A stretch of DNA of 64,000 nucleotides. Source: Pseudoips prasinana (lineage: Eukaryota; Arthropoda; Insecta; Lepidoptera; Nolidae). Both the position numbers and the translations under genes were made by a program. Where the stretch lies: positions 13,596,001-13,660,000 of the forward strand of contig OX621244.1 of the NCBI GenBank assembly GCA_951640165.1, in the 5' to 3' direction. Below the pieces are notes generated by a model. It was not told where the DNA came from, did no database searches, and was given only the letters and a program-made list of their open reading frames with translations. Of the stretch, positions 9,627 to 20,223 are shown one piece after another; within the stretch, counting starts at the first letter, position 1, and the number at the start of each line of letters is the position of its first letter.

Positions 9627-12600
9627 CTGAAAGAAATAAAGATAGATTACAAAACTAAATCAAAACATTAACTTATTTTAGCGTCGTAAACTTATCACGC
9701 TATCATTACAATAACCAATCATAGCACTGCATACCCATCGAGAGGTCGAACTTGATCGTATGTTTAATTTTTTCCAAGCTCATACTAGTCTGGCGTAATG
9801 AATATGATACTAAAAGTTAGCGTCGAGTAATAACAGAAGCAGACTTATATTAAATACATACATGTATTGAGATAGTTTAATTTAGTTTAAGTGAAACCGG
9901 TAGTAGATGAACCCACTGAGTTTGTTTCGCTGGGTCTTCTCAGTTGGGGCGCATTGGATCCTGTGGTAGCATTAAAGCGCGACCGTCGTTATTAACACAA
10001 GGTCCGTCATAATAATAATACCTTAATATAGACAGAACCATTGACAATATGTAGTAAAAATATTAGACTTAAACTAGATAATTAAACATAATCTCTTGAC
10101 AATAACTTGATGCGAGCTAGCTAAATATCAATGCTATAATAAAATAAATTTTATAAATGTTTTCATACAATGTGTACCTAAATATCTATGTTACTAGAAA
10201 TAATCATGTATACAACTATATTACTACAAACATGTTCTGACTATTTACAAGCGCTTTTTTAAAGTCTACGTGAATAAAAACCTTTTTTATTTATTTTATT
10301 TATTTAAGGATAATTTAATTTAAGGCTACTCTATTTTAACATAGATTCACGCCACTTTTCCAGAGGGGTAGACAGTGACAACATGGATGCCTACTTGCTA
10401 TAATCCTTGCTAGGCTTATTTAACCTAATTACATTATTCAAACAGGTACGATAGTATAAGTTACTTAATATCTCCAAGTTGGTTAGAAAACATCTCGATA
10501 AATGTCGAAACATAAATATAACCATCTTAATATCCCCAACCCCAACTAATTAAACAGCTGTTACTTTGACAGCCAGACGGATTTCCGTGAAACAAAGAAC
10601 ATATCTTGATTAACTTAATATTAAATAGCCTTCAGATAAAAATACATATTGTAAGACCTGTCCATAGACAGGCAGACACAACACTACAATCTTATAACAC
10701 TTCCCTATTATTTCTTTAAAAGATCCGTAATTAATAAAATTAAATTAAATACATCAGAACCTGGTATATTAAAAAAAGTTTGTCATGACCCTGCCTTCAC
10801 ATGTGAACTGTATAGGTAGCGCCAGGAGTTATGAGCGCTCGCTTCATCTGCGCAGAACGCACTTTTAGGTCTGTTTGGTAACAGGGTTGAGGCGCGGGGC
10901 AAGGGAGCCCGCGCCCGGCGCTGTCCTTGCGCACTATTGGAGAATCAGTCGCAGTAGAACTCACACATTCGGCGCACGTTGATTTCAGTTCGAAAGTACA
11001 GTCGCGTAAATAGTTGTTTTCGATCGTTTATATTATTTGTATTGACCAATAATTAAAAATGCTTTAGGGTCAGATGTTAAAAAGACAAGATAAATACCTC
11101 GTTCGCACAATCGTTTAAAACCTATGAAAATAGTTTAGAAAAAAGTTATGAACTTATACATCAATGCATTTTTATGCATATTTTTATTTATTATAATATG
11201 CACTAGTCTGCACTTCCACCTGTGGAAGCGTCAAAATTTTGCAAAGAGATAGTTCAAACTATCTCTGTACAAAATTTCATGTTTTTTTGAGAGTACTTAC
11301 TTTAAAATGTAAAGTAACAAATGAATAACAAATAAACGCACTCTCGCATTAATAATATAAGGATATTTTTTAAATACTTAAATTATTATTTAAACTCGAC
11401 CCTAAGTTGTTTTGTTTGCGAGTGTACACATGCGTAGATCCCCACCACTAAAACAGAGCGCTCATAACTCGTGGCGCTAGGTATACGTACCTGAGTGTTT
11501 CATCAGCTCCTGCAGACAGAACAGTGGTGCCATCTGGCGAGAGCGCCAGGTGTAAGACGCGGGCCATATGTCCGGACAGCTCGGCCACGCGCGACATCAC
11601 CGGGTACTTCCAGATCACCAGCTGGTTATTGGCGTACCCGTGGCCAGAAATTAGTTCCTTGTAGTGAGTGCTCCATACGATTGAACACACCTGGATATCA
11701 TAACCTTTGTTATAGAGAAATTCTAACAGAATTAAGTTATTTTACATCGTCCACCTAGATAATACAAAGCCAAAGGCTAGCTAGGGTAGGTACCTCAGCG
11801 GAGAGGATCGCGTTGGGCCCTTAATACGTGATCGGTTATCCCGTCAAAGTGATCACACCCTCATTTAGAATTCCATCCTTTTACAGCCGCTGAAGGCCCC
11901 TTGAGGTGGGGCCCGATCCCCATAAGTGTGCCCTCAGGTATTAGTCTCTTAAATTAAGCTACTGGTTGAGAGCCTTCTGCGCTGGCTAACTGCTCATTGT
12001 CTTCAATTCTTTAATTTTAACATAGTAGTACTAAATTTAAAAATACTAGCTTAGTAACTTGTTATTTATTTGAGGATTTAAAATATATATGTGATAAGAC
12101 AGACGCCGCACGCGGGCTATTTTTATTTTTTTTAACTGTGTTCTGTTTATGCATTGTGAGCTTTACAAGTACAAGTGTATGTTAATACCCAAGTGCTGAA
12201 TAAATTTCATAATTTCATTAAGTTAATTTGTATTTTTGATTAAGTATTTAGTTAGTGTATATATTGTATATATAGTGTATGTATATATTTAGTTAGTAAT
12301 ACTGATGTAAGAGAGCGTTGTGGCGTGAAAGAGGATGTAGTCACAAAGATTGAAAAAGGCATGCTGAGATGGTTTGGCCATTTAGAAAGGATGAATGAAA
12401 GAAGATTGACAAAAGAAGTATACCTGGCCTGTGTGAATGGGACAACCGGAAGGGGAAGACCACGTCGAACATTCTCTGACCAAATTGGAGATGTTCTGAA
12501 GAAAGGGCAGGTCAGAAGTACCGTAAACCGGCGAGCATGTATGAAGAATATAATGACAGTAATCGAGGCAAAAGAAGTATGCAAAGATCGTGACAAATGG

Positions 12601-15600
12601 AAATCCGTTGTCTCTGCCTACCCCTCTGGGAAACAGGCGTGAGTCTATGTATGTATGTATGTATTTAGTTAGTTTGAATTTCTTTTCTAGCTTCGATGCA
12701 CCAATATAATAGCATTAGATTCAGTTTTAAATTATTCCGTGGTACCTGTGACTTGGTATCCACGGTGTTGAGGTTGGCGCCGGTCTTGATGTTCCAAATC
12801 CGTATGGTGCGGTCGGCCGTGCCGCCGCCGCTCGCCAGGATGCCCGCGCTCCATGGACACCACGCAAGCCCTTTCACCGCGGCTAGATGTTGACTGAAAT
12901 TTACAATTTAAATCTGAATTAGTTTTATGTTGGCAGTGGTCCTTTAGCTTGAAATGGTTATTAAGGGTTGACACTATAGTTAGAAACTCAGTCACTCAAT
13001 TGAGGTCAATCGGGCGGTACCCAGGAAGTGGATCAAATTTAACTTGCAAGATTTGATGACAGAGGCACCCGGTACAAGTGAAACTAAATAAAGGTTGAAA
13101 TAATAAAAAGGGCAACTGGTAGTAAGGATAAGATTTATAAGCAGAGTTACTAAATGTTTTATAAGCAATAGAGACCAATGCCAATACGTTTGTATCTATT
13201 GTTCATAAAATATATAGAAGCTGAGTGAGACGAGGAATCCTGTACTGATTTAGTACCTAAATACATAGTTTGACGGCGAATTGATTTATTCAAAACATAT
13301 GAAGCCTAAAAATCCAAAGATATCACTCACACATCATCAACTCTTCCATTCAGCTCTGTATTATGAAGTCCAGCAACTTCCACACCAATCCCAACCTTTT
13401 CATCGTCATCATAATATCAGCTGAAAGACATTCACTGCTGGACAATGGATATGGCATAATCACCACGCTTAGCACATTGGCTGGCGATAGCAGTATAATT
13501 GTTTTAATTCTCAGAAAAAACCTGCTGCTCATTCTCTAGTATATTTCCCCTAGGATGACTTTAACACCCCCCACGAAATGAGATGGTGTGGTAATATTCT
13601 TTCCTGTCAGCCATAATAAGCATACTTTTATTCTACAGGTTGTAACATTATCATATTCAGTGTTAATGTGAATCATCACAAGCTGTGAGGTTTTGGTTCA
13701 TCCCCATGCAGGCAGTCCATAGAGCGAATTACTCACATGACCATAATAAGAATAATACAGCATCTTCTTTATAATGGTGGTTCTATCTCGATTAGTTCAT
13801 AGAACGTAAAATCGATATATTCTACCCATCGTAACAAGAAGTACTTGACTTGAATTTTTGCCGATTGTCTAAATGTTTCGTGTTACCAGTGAATCAATGA
13901 AATATCAACTTACTTGAATGAATACAGATATTGTGTTTGTGAATAGTGCTGCCCTTGCGCGATTGGCCAAATATTGAGCAAGTTGTCGTTGCCGCCTGAC
14001 GCAAGGCATTTTCCATCTGGAGACCATTTCAAACCGCAAATCTGGAATAAACCAAAAAGTGTCATTTATTTACTACTAAGTCATTAGTTACTTGAAGGAA
14101 TTCCATTTTTAACATGTTACTGAATGAGCAAAGTTACTGAACAATCTGGAGTCACTGTAAGAGGTACACAAACACTCTCGCAGGCACTTGAATATCTCGA
14201 TGGAAATGGAGTGTTTTGTGTAGCCAAAATAAGGTCAAGTATCCCAATCAAGAGGCCAAGTACCGAAAGTAAGTTCTTCAGATCTCTATTTAAGTTCTTA
14301 AGATAAGAAGAGGTAATTAATTAGTGATATGAATGTAGGGCACAACGTATAGTGCGTAAGTATAAACGTATATTCTTAATACTTACAGACATTAGTTACT
14401 TATTAAGTACAATTTCTTTGGAAGGGATTTCTCTATATAACAATTTTCTACTCTTTTGTGTATTTATCCATGTTTCAAACATGAATCTTGTTAGCGGCTT
14501 CCATATGAGTTTATTACAGATAGCGGGATAGAAACCACCAAAATGTTTAATGTAGGTACTGATGAAATTGGGTGCGTCGTTTCAGAAGGGTAAGTTTATA
14601 ACCAGCCAACTCATTAAATGTTGAATGATTGTTTGGCAAATGAGTCAGAATCAATATTTTTCAGAGCCTTGTTAAAGTGAATTGTACCTTCCATCAATGG
14701 TATTTTGTTCATTTAGTAGCACTCTCAAAATGTAAAATGAACTGGCGGAATAGGGTGCGTAGTTTCCGAAGGGCTAGTTTTGTATCCAGCCAACTAATTG
14801 AACGTTGATTGGCCTAGAGGCCAAAATCAATGCTTCAAAGGCTTATTAAAATTAATATTTCGTACCTTCCGTCAACGGCATTTTGATCATTTTAGTAGCA
14901 ACTTTTTTAGTTTAATTGATGTTCTGTAATAGTGCAATGCGCCTACCTCCTGAGTGTGCGCGTGTATGGTGGCGACGGCGTGGTCGCGCTGGCGCACGTC
15001 GTGGTGCACGATGTTGCCGTCGCGCGCGCCCGAGCTCACCATGAACATGTTCCACGCCAGCGACCCCACGCGCCCCGTGTGCCCGTCCGTCACCTGTGGA
15101 GCTATGCGCCTACCTCCTGAGTGTGCGCGTGTATGGTGGCGACGGCGTGGTCGCGCCGGCGCACGTCGTGGTGCACGATGTTGCCGTCGCGCGCGCCCGA
15201 GCTCACCATGAACATGTTCCACGCCAGCGACCCCACGCGCCCCGTGTGGCCGTCCGTCACCTGTGGAGCTATGCGCCTACCTCCTGAGTGTGCGCGTGTA
15301 TGGTGGCGACGGCGTGGTCGCGCTGGCGCACGTCGTGGTGCACGATGTTGCCGTCGCGCGCGCCCGAGCTCACCATGAACATGTTCCACGCCAGCGACCC
15401 CACGCGCCCCGTGTGCCCGTCCGTCACCTGTGGAGCTATGCGCCTACCTCCTGAGTGTGCGCGTGTATGGTGGCGACGGCGTGGTCGCGCTGGCGCACGT
15501 CGTGGTGCACGATGTTGCCGTCGCGCGCGCCCGAGCTCACCATGAACATGTTCCACGCCAGCGACCCCACGCGCCCCGTGTGCCCGTCCGTCACCTGTGG

Positions 15601-18600
15601 AGCTATGCGCCTACCTCCTGAGTGTGCGCGTGTATGGTGGCGACGGCGTGGTCGCGCTGGCGCACGTCGTGGTGCACGATGTTGCCGTCGCGCGCGCCCG
15701 AGCTCACCATGAACATGTTCCACGCCAGCGACCCCACGCGCCCCGTGTGCCCGTCCGTCACCTGTGGAGCTATGCGCCTACCTCCTGAGTGTGCGCGTGT
15801 ATGGTGGCGACGGCGTGGTCGCGCTGGCGCACGTCGTGGTGCACGATGTTGCCGTCGCGCGCGCCCGAGCTCACCATGAACATGTTCCACGCCAGCGACC
15901 CCACGCGCCCCGTGTGGCCGTCCATCACCTGTGGACCACATGACACCTCGTCTCTTAGCCTGCCTCTCATTTTCATAAGTTTAAGACCTTATTTACAAGG
16001 TATAAGATTGAAAATTATGTAGTCTAGCCTTTGATAAAGACTTTTTACTCAACAAAAGCAAATAAATATAGGAGCCCTAACAAGTTCTTATATGAACAGC
16101 AGGGATATGTAGTTGCACAGTCAGTTTATAGATAGTTGATCTCTTATGTAGTCCAATTCTTATCACCTCTGTGCATAAAGAGGCACATAAGACAATCATC
16201 AGAAAACAATCTATAAGACAATTCAGGCTGAAGCTTGCTGGACCTGTAGCTTATGTTTCGTTTTTTTTTTTCATTTATGCTCACATGGAGCACCTATCAA
16301 GGGAACAGGATGAATTTATAAGGGCATGAGTACAATACCATATATTGAATAATATTATATACCTACTAACTACACAAAGTTGTTAGCATTATTAAGGTGC
16401 CCCTAGCTATTAGAAATACACAAGAGAGGATAATAAATCTACTAACTCTATTCAAGTGACAAAGTAGTAATCAAAGTTACATGTATTCATGGTGATCATT
16501 TGCTATGAAGAACAATATTATACAAGAAATATTAAAAAAATATTAATTAAACACTTCACATACCCTCAGCCTTTTGATCTTCTCACAGTCCCATAATTCT
16601 ACTGTGGCAGATGAAGTGCCCACAGCTAGATGGGAACCACCTCCTTGTACCCATGACACAGAACACACTGTCTCCGAACCTTCAAGAGATAGTAGCAGCT
16701 CAATCTGTCCTGTGCCCGCATTCCATAAGTACACTGAATTGCCTAGAGCTACGGCCAGGATATTTGATGCACTCCAGTCTACCAGGTTTAGATCTGTAAA
16801 AAGTTGGAAGCTTCCTGTATCATTCTGTATTGTGTGTATTTTGCGTTAAATATAAATCCATATAATCATATTTTAATGGTTTAGCAGGCATAATAAAAAA
16901 GAATATTTGAATCTACCAACTGTAAATGAGCAAGCAACATCACAGAATATTAGTTAGAAAAATATTATTTTTTATAAAAAAATTTAATTGTAATAAAATA
17001 TTACTATGTACGCGACATTTTTGATTAAAAAAAAACTAATATTTCTCTAGTTATTTCAGGAAATATTGATGTACATAAAAATGATACGGCAATATATTTA
17101 TGGTACAGATGTTATAGTACCATACCTTTCCGTTCAGTTGTGGAAAAGTTAATAGACAGACAAACATTATTATTACATTTATAATATGGGTTATTTCCTG
17201 CAACTAAGTTTTCCTAAAAAATATATTGAGAATCGATCTGTTTAGTTTCATTGGCCTTTGTATTTTGACCACAAGGTGATAGCATCAAAGAAACATTCAG
17301 TTGAATTGAACTATGAAATTGCCTAAAACTAAGACTTTTTATTTACAAGTGACTTACAATAATCATCTAATATATCAGGGGCATCCAAAATGCGGTCAGG
17401 AGCTTGAGGAATATATCTAGTTGTATTCTTCACTGAGGACGGAACTTTAGCCTGGAAGAAAATCAATAATCAATATTATGAGTCATAAAATCAGGAATGT
17501 AAGGACAATAAATATATTTTAGTCTTGTTGTATATTTTCCATATATAGCTCATTTCTTAATTCAAGTTTTTATTTAATTAGGAAATTACACAAATATTCA
17601 GAAGAAGTCCGAGATACAAAACTTTTTTAAGCACAAAAATAAACATAAGCCCAAGTTAGTGATATTTGCAGAAATTTAGGATTTCGGGCATTTGGAAGGA
17701 TTCTTGAAATGTATGTGTAAGACTGTTTGAGGAAAACAGAGAATCCTTCACCATCATTTATGTTAGTACAGTAAACTGCATGGTAGTGGTATAGTTTTTT
17801 TTGGTGCAGTCAGTAGAAAAAATTACCAGAAGCGTTAGTATGAACTTTAAAAAACACAAAAAATGTATGAGTATGTTTCAACTCTCAATGGGTATAGTAG
17901 TGGGTTACTGTTGTGATATATTTTGCCAACAAACAAAGCTTTGTTCCTCTATACATACCTTTTTGTAGACTTGTAGTAAGCCTAAACATCAATCATCATA
18001 AGTTTGTTACTTACATACACCATAGTTTATCAGAATTACACATGGATATTACTACTGTAAGAAGCATCCTAATATTCTATTCTAACATATCTAGGTATAA
18101 TATTCATGTGGTCTCAATTATACTTTTGACAAATAGATGCCACCCATTACTTTGTAGAAAAAAGACATACAACAAGACTGCTATATTGATGCAATGGTAG
18201 CACAATAAGGTAATTGGCTCACTATTAAACTACTACCCTTTTGAAGCCAAGTTTTGGGTCAACAAGTACCTACACCACCTTTTTGTATGTTATAATTAGT
18301 TGACTGAAATCTGCACAAAATATTTCCCTAAGAGCAGGTATTAACGGGCCTGTGGTGTGGTTGGTAAATGCTTGCTTTGCACACTGCAGGTCATGGATTT
18401 GATTCCCACCCAGGACAGAAATTTGTGTGGATGAACATGTCTGTTTGTCCTGAGTCTGTGTGTAATCATCTATTTAAGTAGGTATTTACAAAAGAAAAGT
18501 AGTATATGTAGTATATCAGTTCGATAGTACAAGCTCTGCTTAGTTTGGGATCACATGACAGTGTGTGAATAATGTCCTAAATAAGTAATTAATATTATGT

Positions 18601-20223
18601 CATAAAATATGAAAATAATTATCATTTAGAACTATTTTTCTAGAAAATAATTTTCATAATTCATCAATAATTATTATTTGTTAAAATAAGTAGGATTTAT
18701 TAGTATCAGCATAGATGTAAGTTAAAAGCAAGCAGCAATACCTGTGAATACACAACTCTAAGTCTGTTCTGGTAGCCCTCAGGTGCAGCAGGAGCTTTGC
18801 ATGTATACTGCAATAGTCGCCCAGGTTCAGTGTCAGCTAGGGCTCGTCCAATGGCTTCTCCTGTTGCTGTTTGAGCCACTACTTCGTCATTCTTGTCTTC
18901 TTCACGGCTCAACTGAATATTATATTGATTATATAAAAGGTTAAATATACATATTGGATGACTATGATATAATGATTACATATTGGATGTAATTTATGTC
19001 CATCTATATGTTTGTAAAGTACCCCGTGACACAGGGATTAGATTCACTAGTGTGGATGTTGCCTTTAAAAAAAAAAACAAAACTTATTTAAGGATGTCGA
19101 GACTAACATTATTTATTTTCTTATATCTTATTTTTTAGCGAGCTAATAAAGAAGAGGACATGATAATAATATCATGTCCTCTTCATTCTGCATCACAAAA
19201 GTAGAGTTCTGATAAACTAAGCACACATACAAGTTCTCAACACAAACAGTCAACCCATAGTTACCAGGCATAGCACCTCGCCTGGATTGAAGATCTTCCC
19301 TTGACTGTGTTTACCTTTGTGGCTGTAACTTCTTAAAGATATTACAAAGATGTCTGCTATTTTGGGATGAACTTCCAAGCCGATAATGGAAAGTATATCC
19401 AGTTTTCATTATTACCAAAGTAAGCATAGTCAAATGTTCCTGAATTCAGTTACACATAATTATAGTATAGACTGATGAATACTCTAACATCCTTGGTGAA
19501 CATATGTGCAACATGTATTTTACCTTGTGATAAATTACTACTAGTGGATAAGAAAAATAAAAATGTATAGAAAATTTCTTTAAAATAACAATTTTCACCT
19601 GACATTTATAAATAACATAAATTAGACATAGTAAACTTACCATGTAGTGGCACAAATCGTAGTTTGAATTACTTCGCGAAGGTATGAATCGGTCTGCTTT
19701 GTTAGGAGTTTTAGATGCTTTGTTCGGAGTAGGCGTTGTCGAGCGGCCTGAAATGTGTACAGAGATAACTTTTCGTCTAGAATATTATATTTAACGTAAC
19801 ATTAAACGTTGAATAAGGGTACGAACAGGAAGAATACAAATTTTGTAAGTTTGATGTCATGAAAATCAATAACTAAAGATGGATGGAATATAAGGCTAGT
19901 TAGGTTTTACCTGGAGATTTGTTTTTAGATGGAGTCTTTCTGCCCTTTTTATTGTCATTGCCATTGCGAGGCGGTGTCTTGTTACTGGGTCCTAACGGCA
20001 AACTATTATTGCAACTTTGATTCGCCGAGATCGACAACTTTTGCATAGACTGGTTACAAGCACTGAGGTTCACGTTTGAATGGTTCTTGAAGGAAGCACT
20101 TAATGCCGGGTTTATATTTTCACTGCCACTTTTTATAGCCCATCGTTGCAAAGGCCCTCGAGTGATAGGCCCGTCCATGGTGGCCAAACTTTTAATTTCA
20201 TTTAAGTAGTTAAATTGGGCCAT
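9527..20223 (-). CDS. fzy: fizzy / Cdc20, APC/C activator, complete gene
   Basis: Encodes the substrate-recruiting activator of the anaphase-promoting complex, a target of the spindle checkpoint. Coding exons (minus strand): 20223-19911, 19747-19641, 18912-18742, 17451-17358, 16793-16564, one of six 147-bp copies at 15928-14947, 14041-13914, 12893-12746, 11690-11491, 9626-9527. All borders are GT-AG and phases close to 545 residues, near the fly protein length. Diagnostic features are the C-box DRFIPSR (residues 123-129), NYDLCHYM, the Mad2-binding region around [34 protein letters not shown], the WD40 blades ([39 protein letters not shown]) and the final Ile-Arg. Cdh1/fizzy-related is unlikely because the N-terminus and blade sequences match the Cdc20 type. 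Introns carry SINEs, an RTE fragment and a terminal-repeat element. Confidence 0.97.
10815..11481. mobile_element. Terminal-inverted-repeat element in the last fizzy intron
   Basis: Ends GGTAGCGCCAGGAGTTATGA and its near-complement TCATAACTCGTGGCGCTAGG form inverted repeats of about 27 bp. TATA is duplicated on both sides (10811-10814 and 11482-11485). The left third is GC-rich (about 10840-11000), unlike neighbouring intron DNA. No transposase is present. Confidence 0.7.
11491..11690 (-). CDS. fzy: fizzy exon 9
   Basis: Encodes [47 protein letters not shown] and ADETLR. This is the final blade with the YKELISGHG and AGADETLR signatures of Cdc20. The donor AG|GTACG is followed within nine bases by a transposon end. 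Confidence 0.95.
12298..12661 (+). mobile_element. RTE-type LINE 3' fragment, copy 1 (fizzy intron)
   Basis: 5'-truncated LINE end encoding [32 protein letters not shown] and [20 protein letters not shown], the C-terminal tail of RTE-like elements. It ends in a TATG repeat tail. The flanks carry a 12-bp target-site duplication, TATTTAGTTAGT (12286-12297 and 12662-12673). It is antisense to fizzy. Confidence 0.82.
12746..12893 (-). CDS. fzy: fizzy exon 8
   Basis: Encodes [34 protein letters not shown] and TVDTKSQ, matching the Cdc20 ALAWCPW...ASGGGTADR blade. GC-rich compared with the flanking introns. Confidence 0.95.
13395..13605 (-). mobile_element. GAT-tailed SINE-like repeat in a fizzy intron
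   Basis: Shares its layout with copies at 33717, 33990, 47148 and 53163: a head with a CCCC...GAGATG block, a centre resembling GGCGATCGCAGT and a tail CAGC(A)GTGGA...GCTGAT(GAT)n, seen here reversed as CATCATAATATCAGC near 13406-13420. It is more diverged than the other copies. Confidence 0.6.
13914..14041 (-). CDS. fzy: fizzy exon 7
   Basis: Encodes [31 protein letters not shown] and QTQYLYSF, the strongly conserved CGLKW/GGNDN blade. It joins exon 6 as HTQE-ICGLKW, as in Cdc20 of other animals. The donor is TTCAA|GTAAGT. Confidence 0.95.
14570..14905. repeat. Diverged tandem duplication in the fizzy intron after the exon array
   Basis: Two units of about 184 bp, starting at 14570 and 14754, share GGGTGCGT, TATCCAGCCAACT / TAACCAGCCAACT, GTACCTTCC and TTTAGTAGCA at matching spacing. 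Divergence is clear, so it is older than the neighbouring exon array. Confidence 0.75.
14947..15093 (-). CDS. fzy: fizzy exon 6, copy 6 (3'-most)
   Basis: Same blade. It is the only copy whose donor is followed by a full-length intron (905 bp to exon 7). Any transcript that uses an internal copy must skip the donors or acceptors of the others. Confidence 0.82.
15114..15260 (-). CDS. fzy: fizzy exon 6, copy 5
   Basis: Differs by one residue (VRRRD instead of VRQRD) and shares with copy 1 the GGC codon in DGH, where the others have GGG. The mixture of markers suggests gene conversion or stepwise duplication. Confidence 0.8.
15281..15427 (-). CDS. fzy: fizzy exon 6, copy 4
   Basis: Same protein sequence as copies 2 and 3, flanked on both sides by the 20-bp spacer. 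Confidence 0.8.
15448..15594 (-). CDS. fzy: fizzy exon 6, copy 3
   Basis: Same protein sequence as copy 2 by direct reading, flanked on both sides by the 20-bp GT...AG spacer. Confidence 0.8.
15615..15761 (-). CDS. fzy: fizzy exon 6, copy 2
   Basis: Same 49-codon blade with Thr at position 2. The acceptor (CTCCACAG) and donor (GAG|GTAGGC) dinucleotides are intact, but each lies 20 bp from the neighbouring copy. Confidence 0.8.
15782..15928 (-). CDS. fzy: fizzy exon 6, copy 1 (5'-most)
   Basis: 49 codons: [44 protein letters not shown]. This is the Cdc20 blade containing SSGxRDGxIxHHDVR. It is the only copy with a full-length intron upstream (635 bp) and the only one with Met at position 2, as in fly fizzy (from memory). 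It is therefore the likeliest ancestral copy. Confidence 0.92.
16564..16793 (-). CDS. fzy: fizzy exon 5 (first WD40 blades)
   Basis: Encodes [50 protein letters not shown] and [13 protein letters not shown], about one and a half blades. The donor CTGAGG|GTATGT leaves phase 0, so the next exon must begin with the Val of V-M/T-DGH, as all six copies at 14947-15928 do. Confidence 0.95.
17358..17451 (-). CDS. fzy: fizzy exon 4
   Basis: Encodes [20 protein letters not shown] and [11 protein letters not shown], the conserved entry into the WD40 propeller. It ends with one base of a split Tyr codon that is completed in exon 5. Confidence 0.95.
18345..18590 (+). mobile_element. tRNA-derived SINE in a fizzy intron
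   Basis: The head GTGGTGTGGTTGGTAAATGC (A-box-like) is followed by GGATTTGATTCCC (B-box-like). The body contains GTCCTGAGTCTGTG, and the tail ACAAGCTCTGCTTAGTTTGG and GTGTGTGAATAATGTCCTA. Copies of the same family lie at 51093-51215 and 61405-61615. Confidence 0.75.
18742..18912 (-). CDS. fzy: fizzy exon 3
   Basis: 57 codons, from [15 protein letters not shown] to [15 protein letters not shown]. It carries the basic/hydrophobic stretch preceding APEGYQN that corresponds to the Mad2-interaction region of Cdc20. Both borders are canonical. Confidence 0.95.
19151..19184. repeat. Perfect short palindrome in a fizzy intron
   Basis: GAAGAGGACATGAT and ATCATGTCCTCTTC form a 34-bp hairpin with almost no loop. 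One of several such hairpins in the window. Confidence 0.85.
19641..19747 (-). CDS. fzy: fizzy exon 2 (C-box)
   Basis: Encodes [20 protein letters not shown] and on to [15 protein letters not shown] is the C-box, through which Cdc20 contacts the APC/C. The acceptor is TTTCAG|GC and the donor ATG|GTAAGT, ending in phase 0. Confidence 0.95.
19911..20223 (-). CDS. fzy: fizzy exon 1 (start codon)
   Basis: Begins [19 protein letters not shown] and encodes 104 residues of the flexible, Ser/Asn/Lys-rich N-terminus plus one base. The start is the first Met, and the downstream sequence ([11 protein letters not shown]) resembles the Cdc20 N-terminus. The donor is CCAG|GTAAAA. Confidence 0.93.

Larger units (their letters stand above)
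14947..15928 (-). repeat. fzy: Six-copy tandem array of fizzy exon 6 (167-bp period)
   Basis: Six copies of the same 147-bp WD40 exon lie at 15928-15782, 15761-15615, 15594-15448, 15427-15281, 15260-15114 and 15093-14947. They are separated by a constant 20-bp spacer, GTAGGCGCATAGCTCCACAG, which itself begins GT and ends AG. Copies are nearly identical. Copy 1 encodes VMDGH where copies 2-6 encode VTDGH, and copy 5 has VRRRD where the others have VRQRD. The spacer is too short to be an intron, and reading into it from the exon frame meets TAG after four codons. The array is strongly GC-rich against AT-rich surroundings. Confidence 0.95.

Noticed and set aside
14947..15928. Regular 167-bp array with constant spacer, superficially like a CRISPR or satellite
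   Set aside because: The repeated part is a coding exon, the spacer is constant instead of variable, and the genome is eukaryotic.
14932..16022. Long plus-strand and alternate-frame ORFs over the 15-kb array (Arg/His-rich translations)
   Set aside because: They are shadows of the GC-rich fizzy exon copies; the minus-strand exon frame matches Cdc20 exactly and carries the splice borders.
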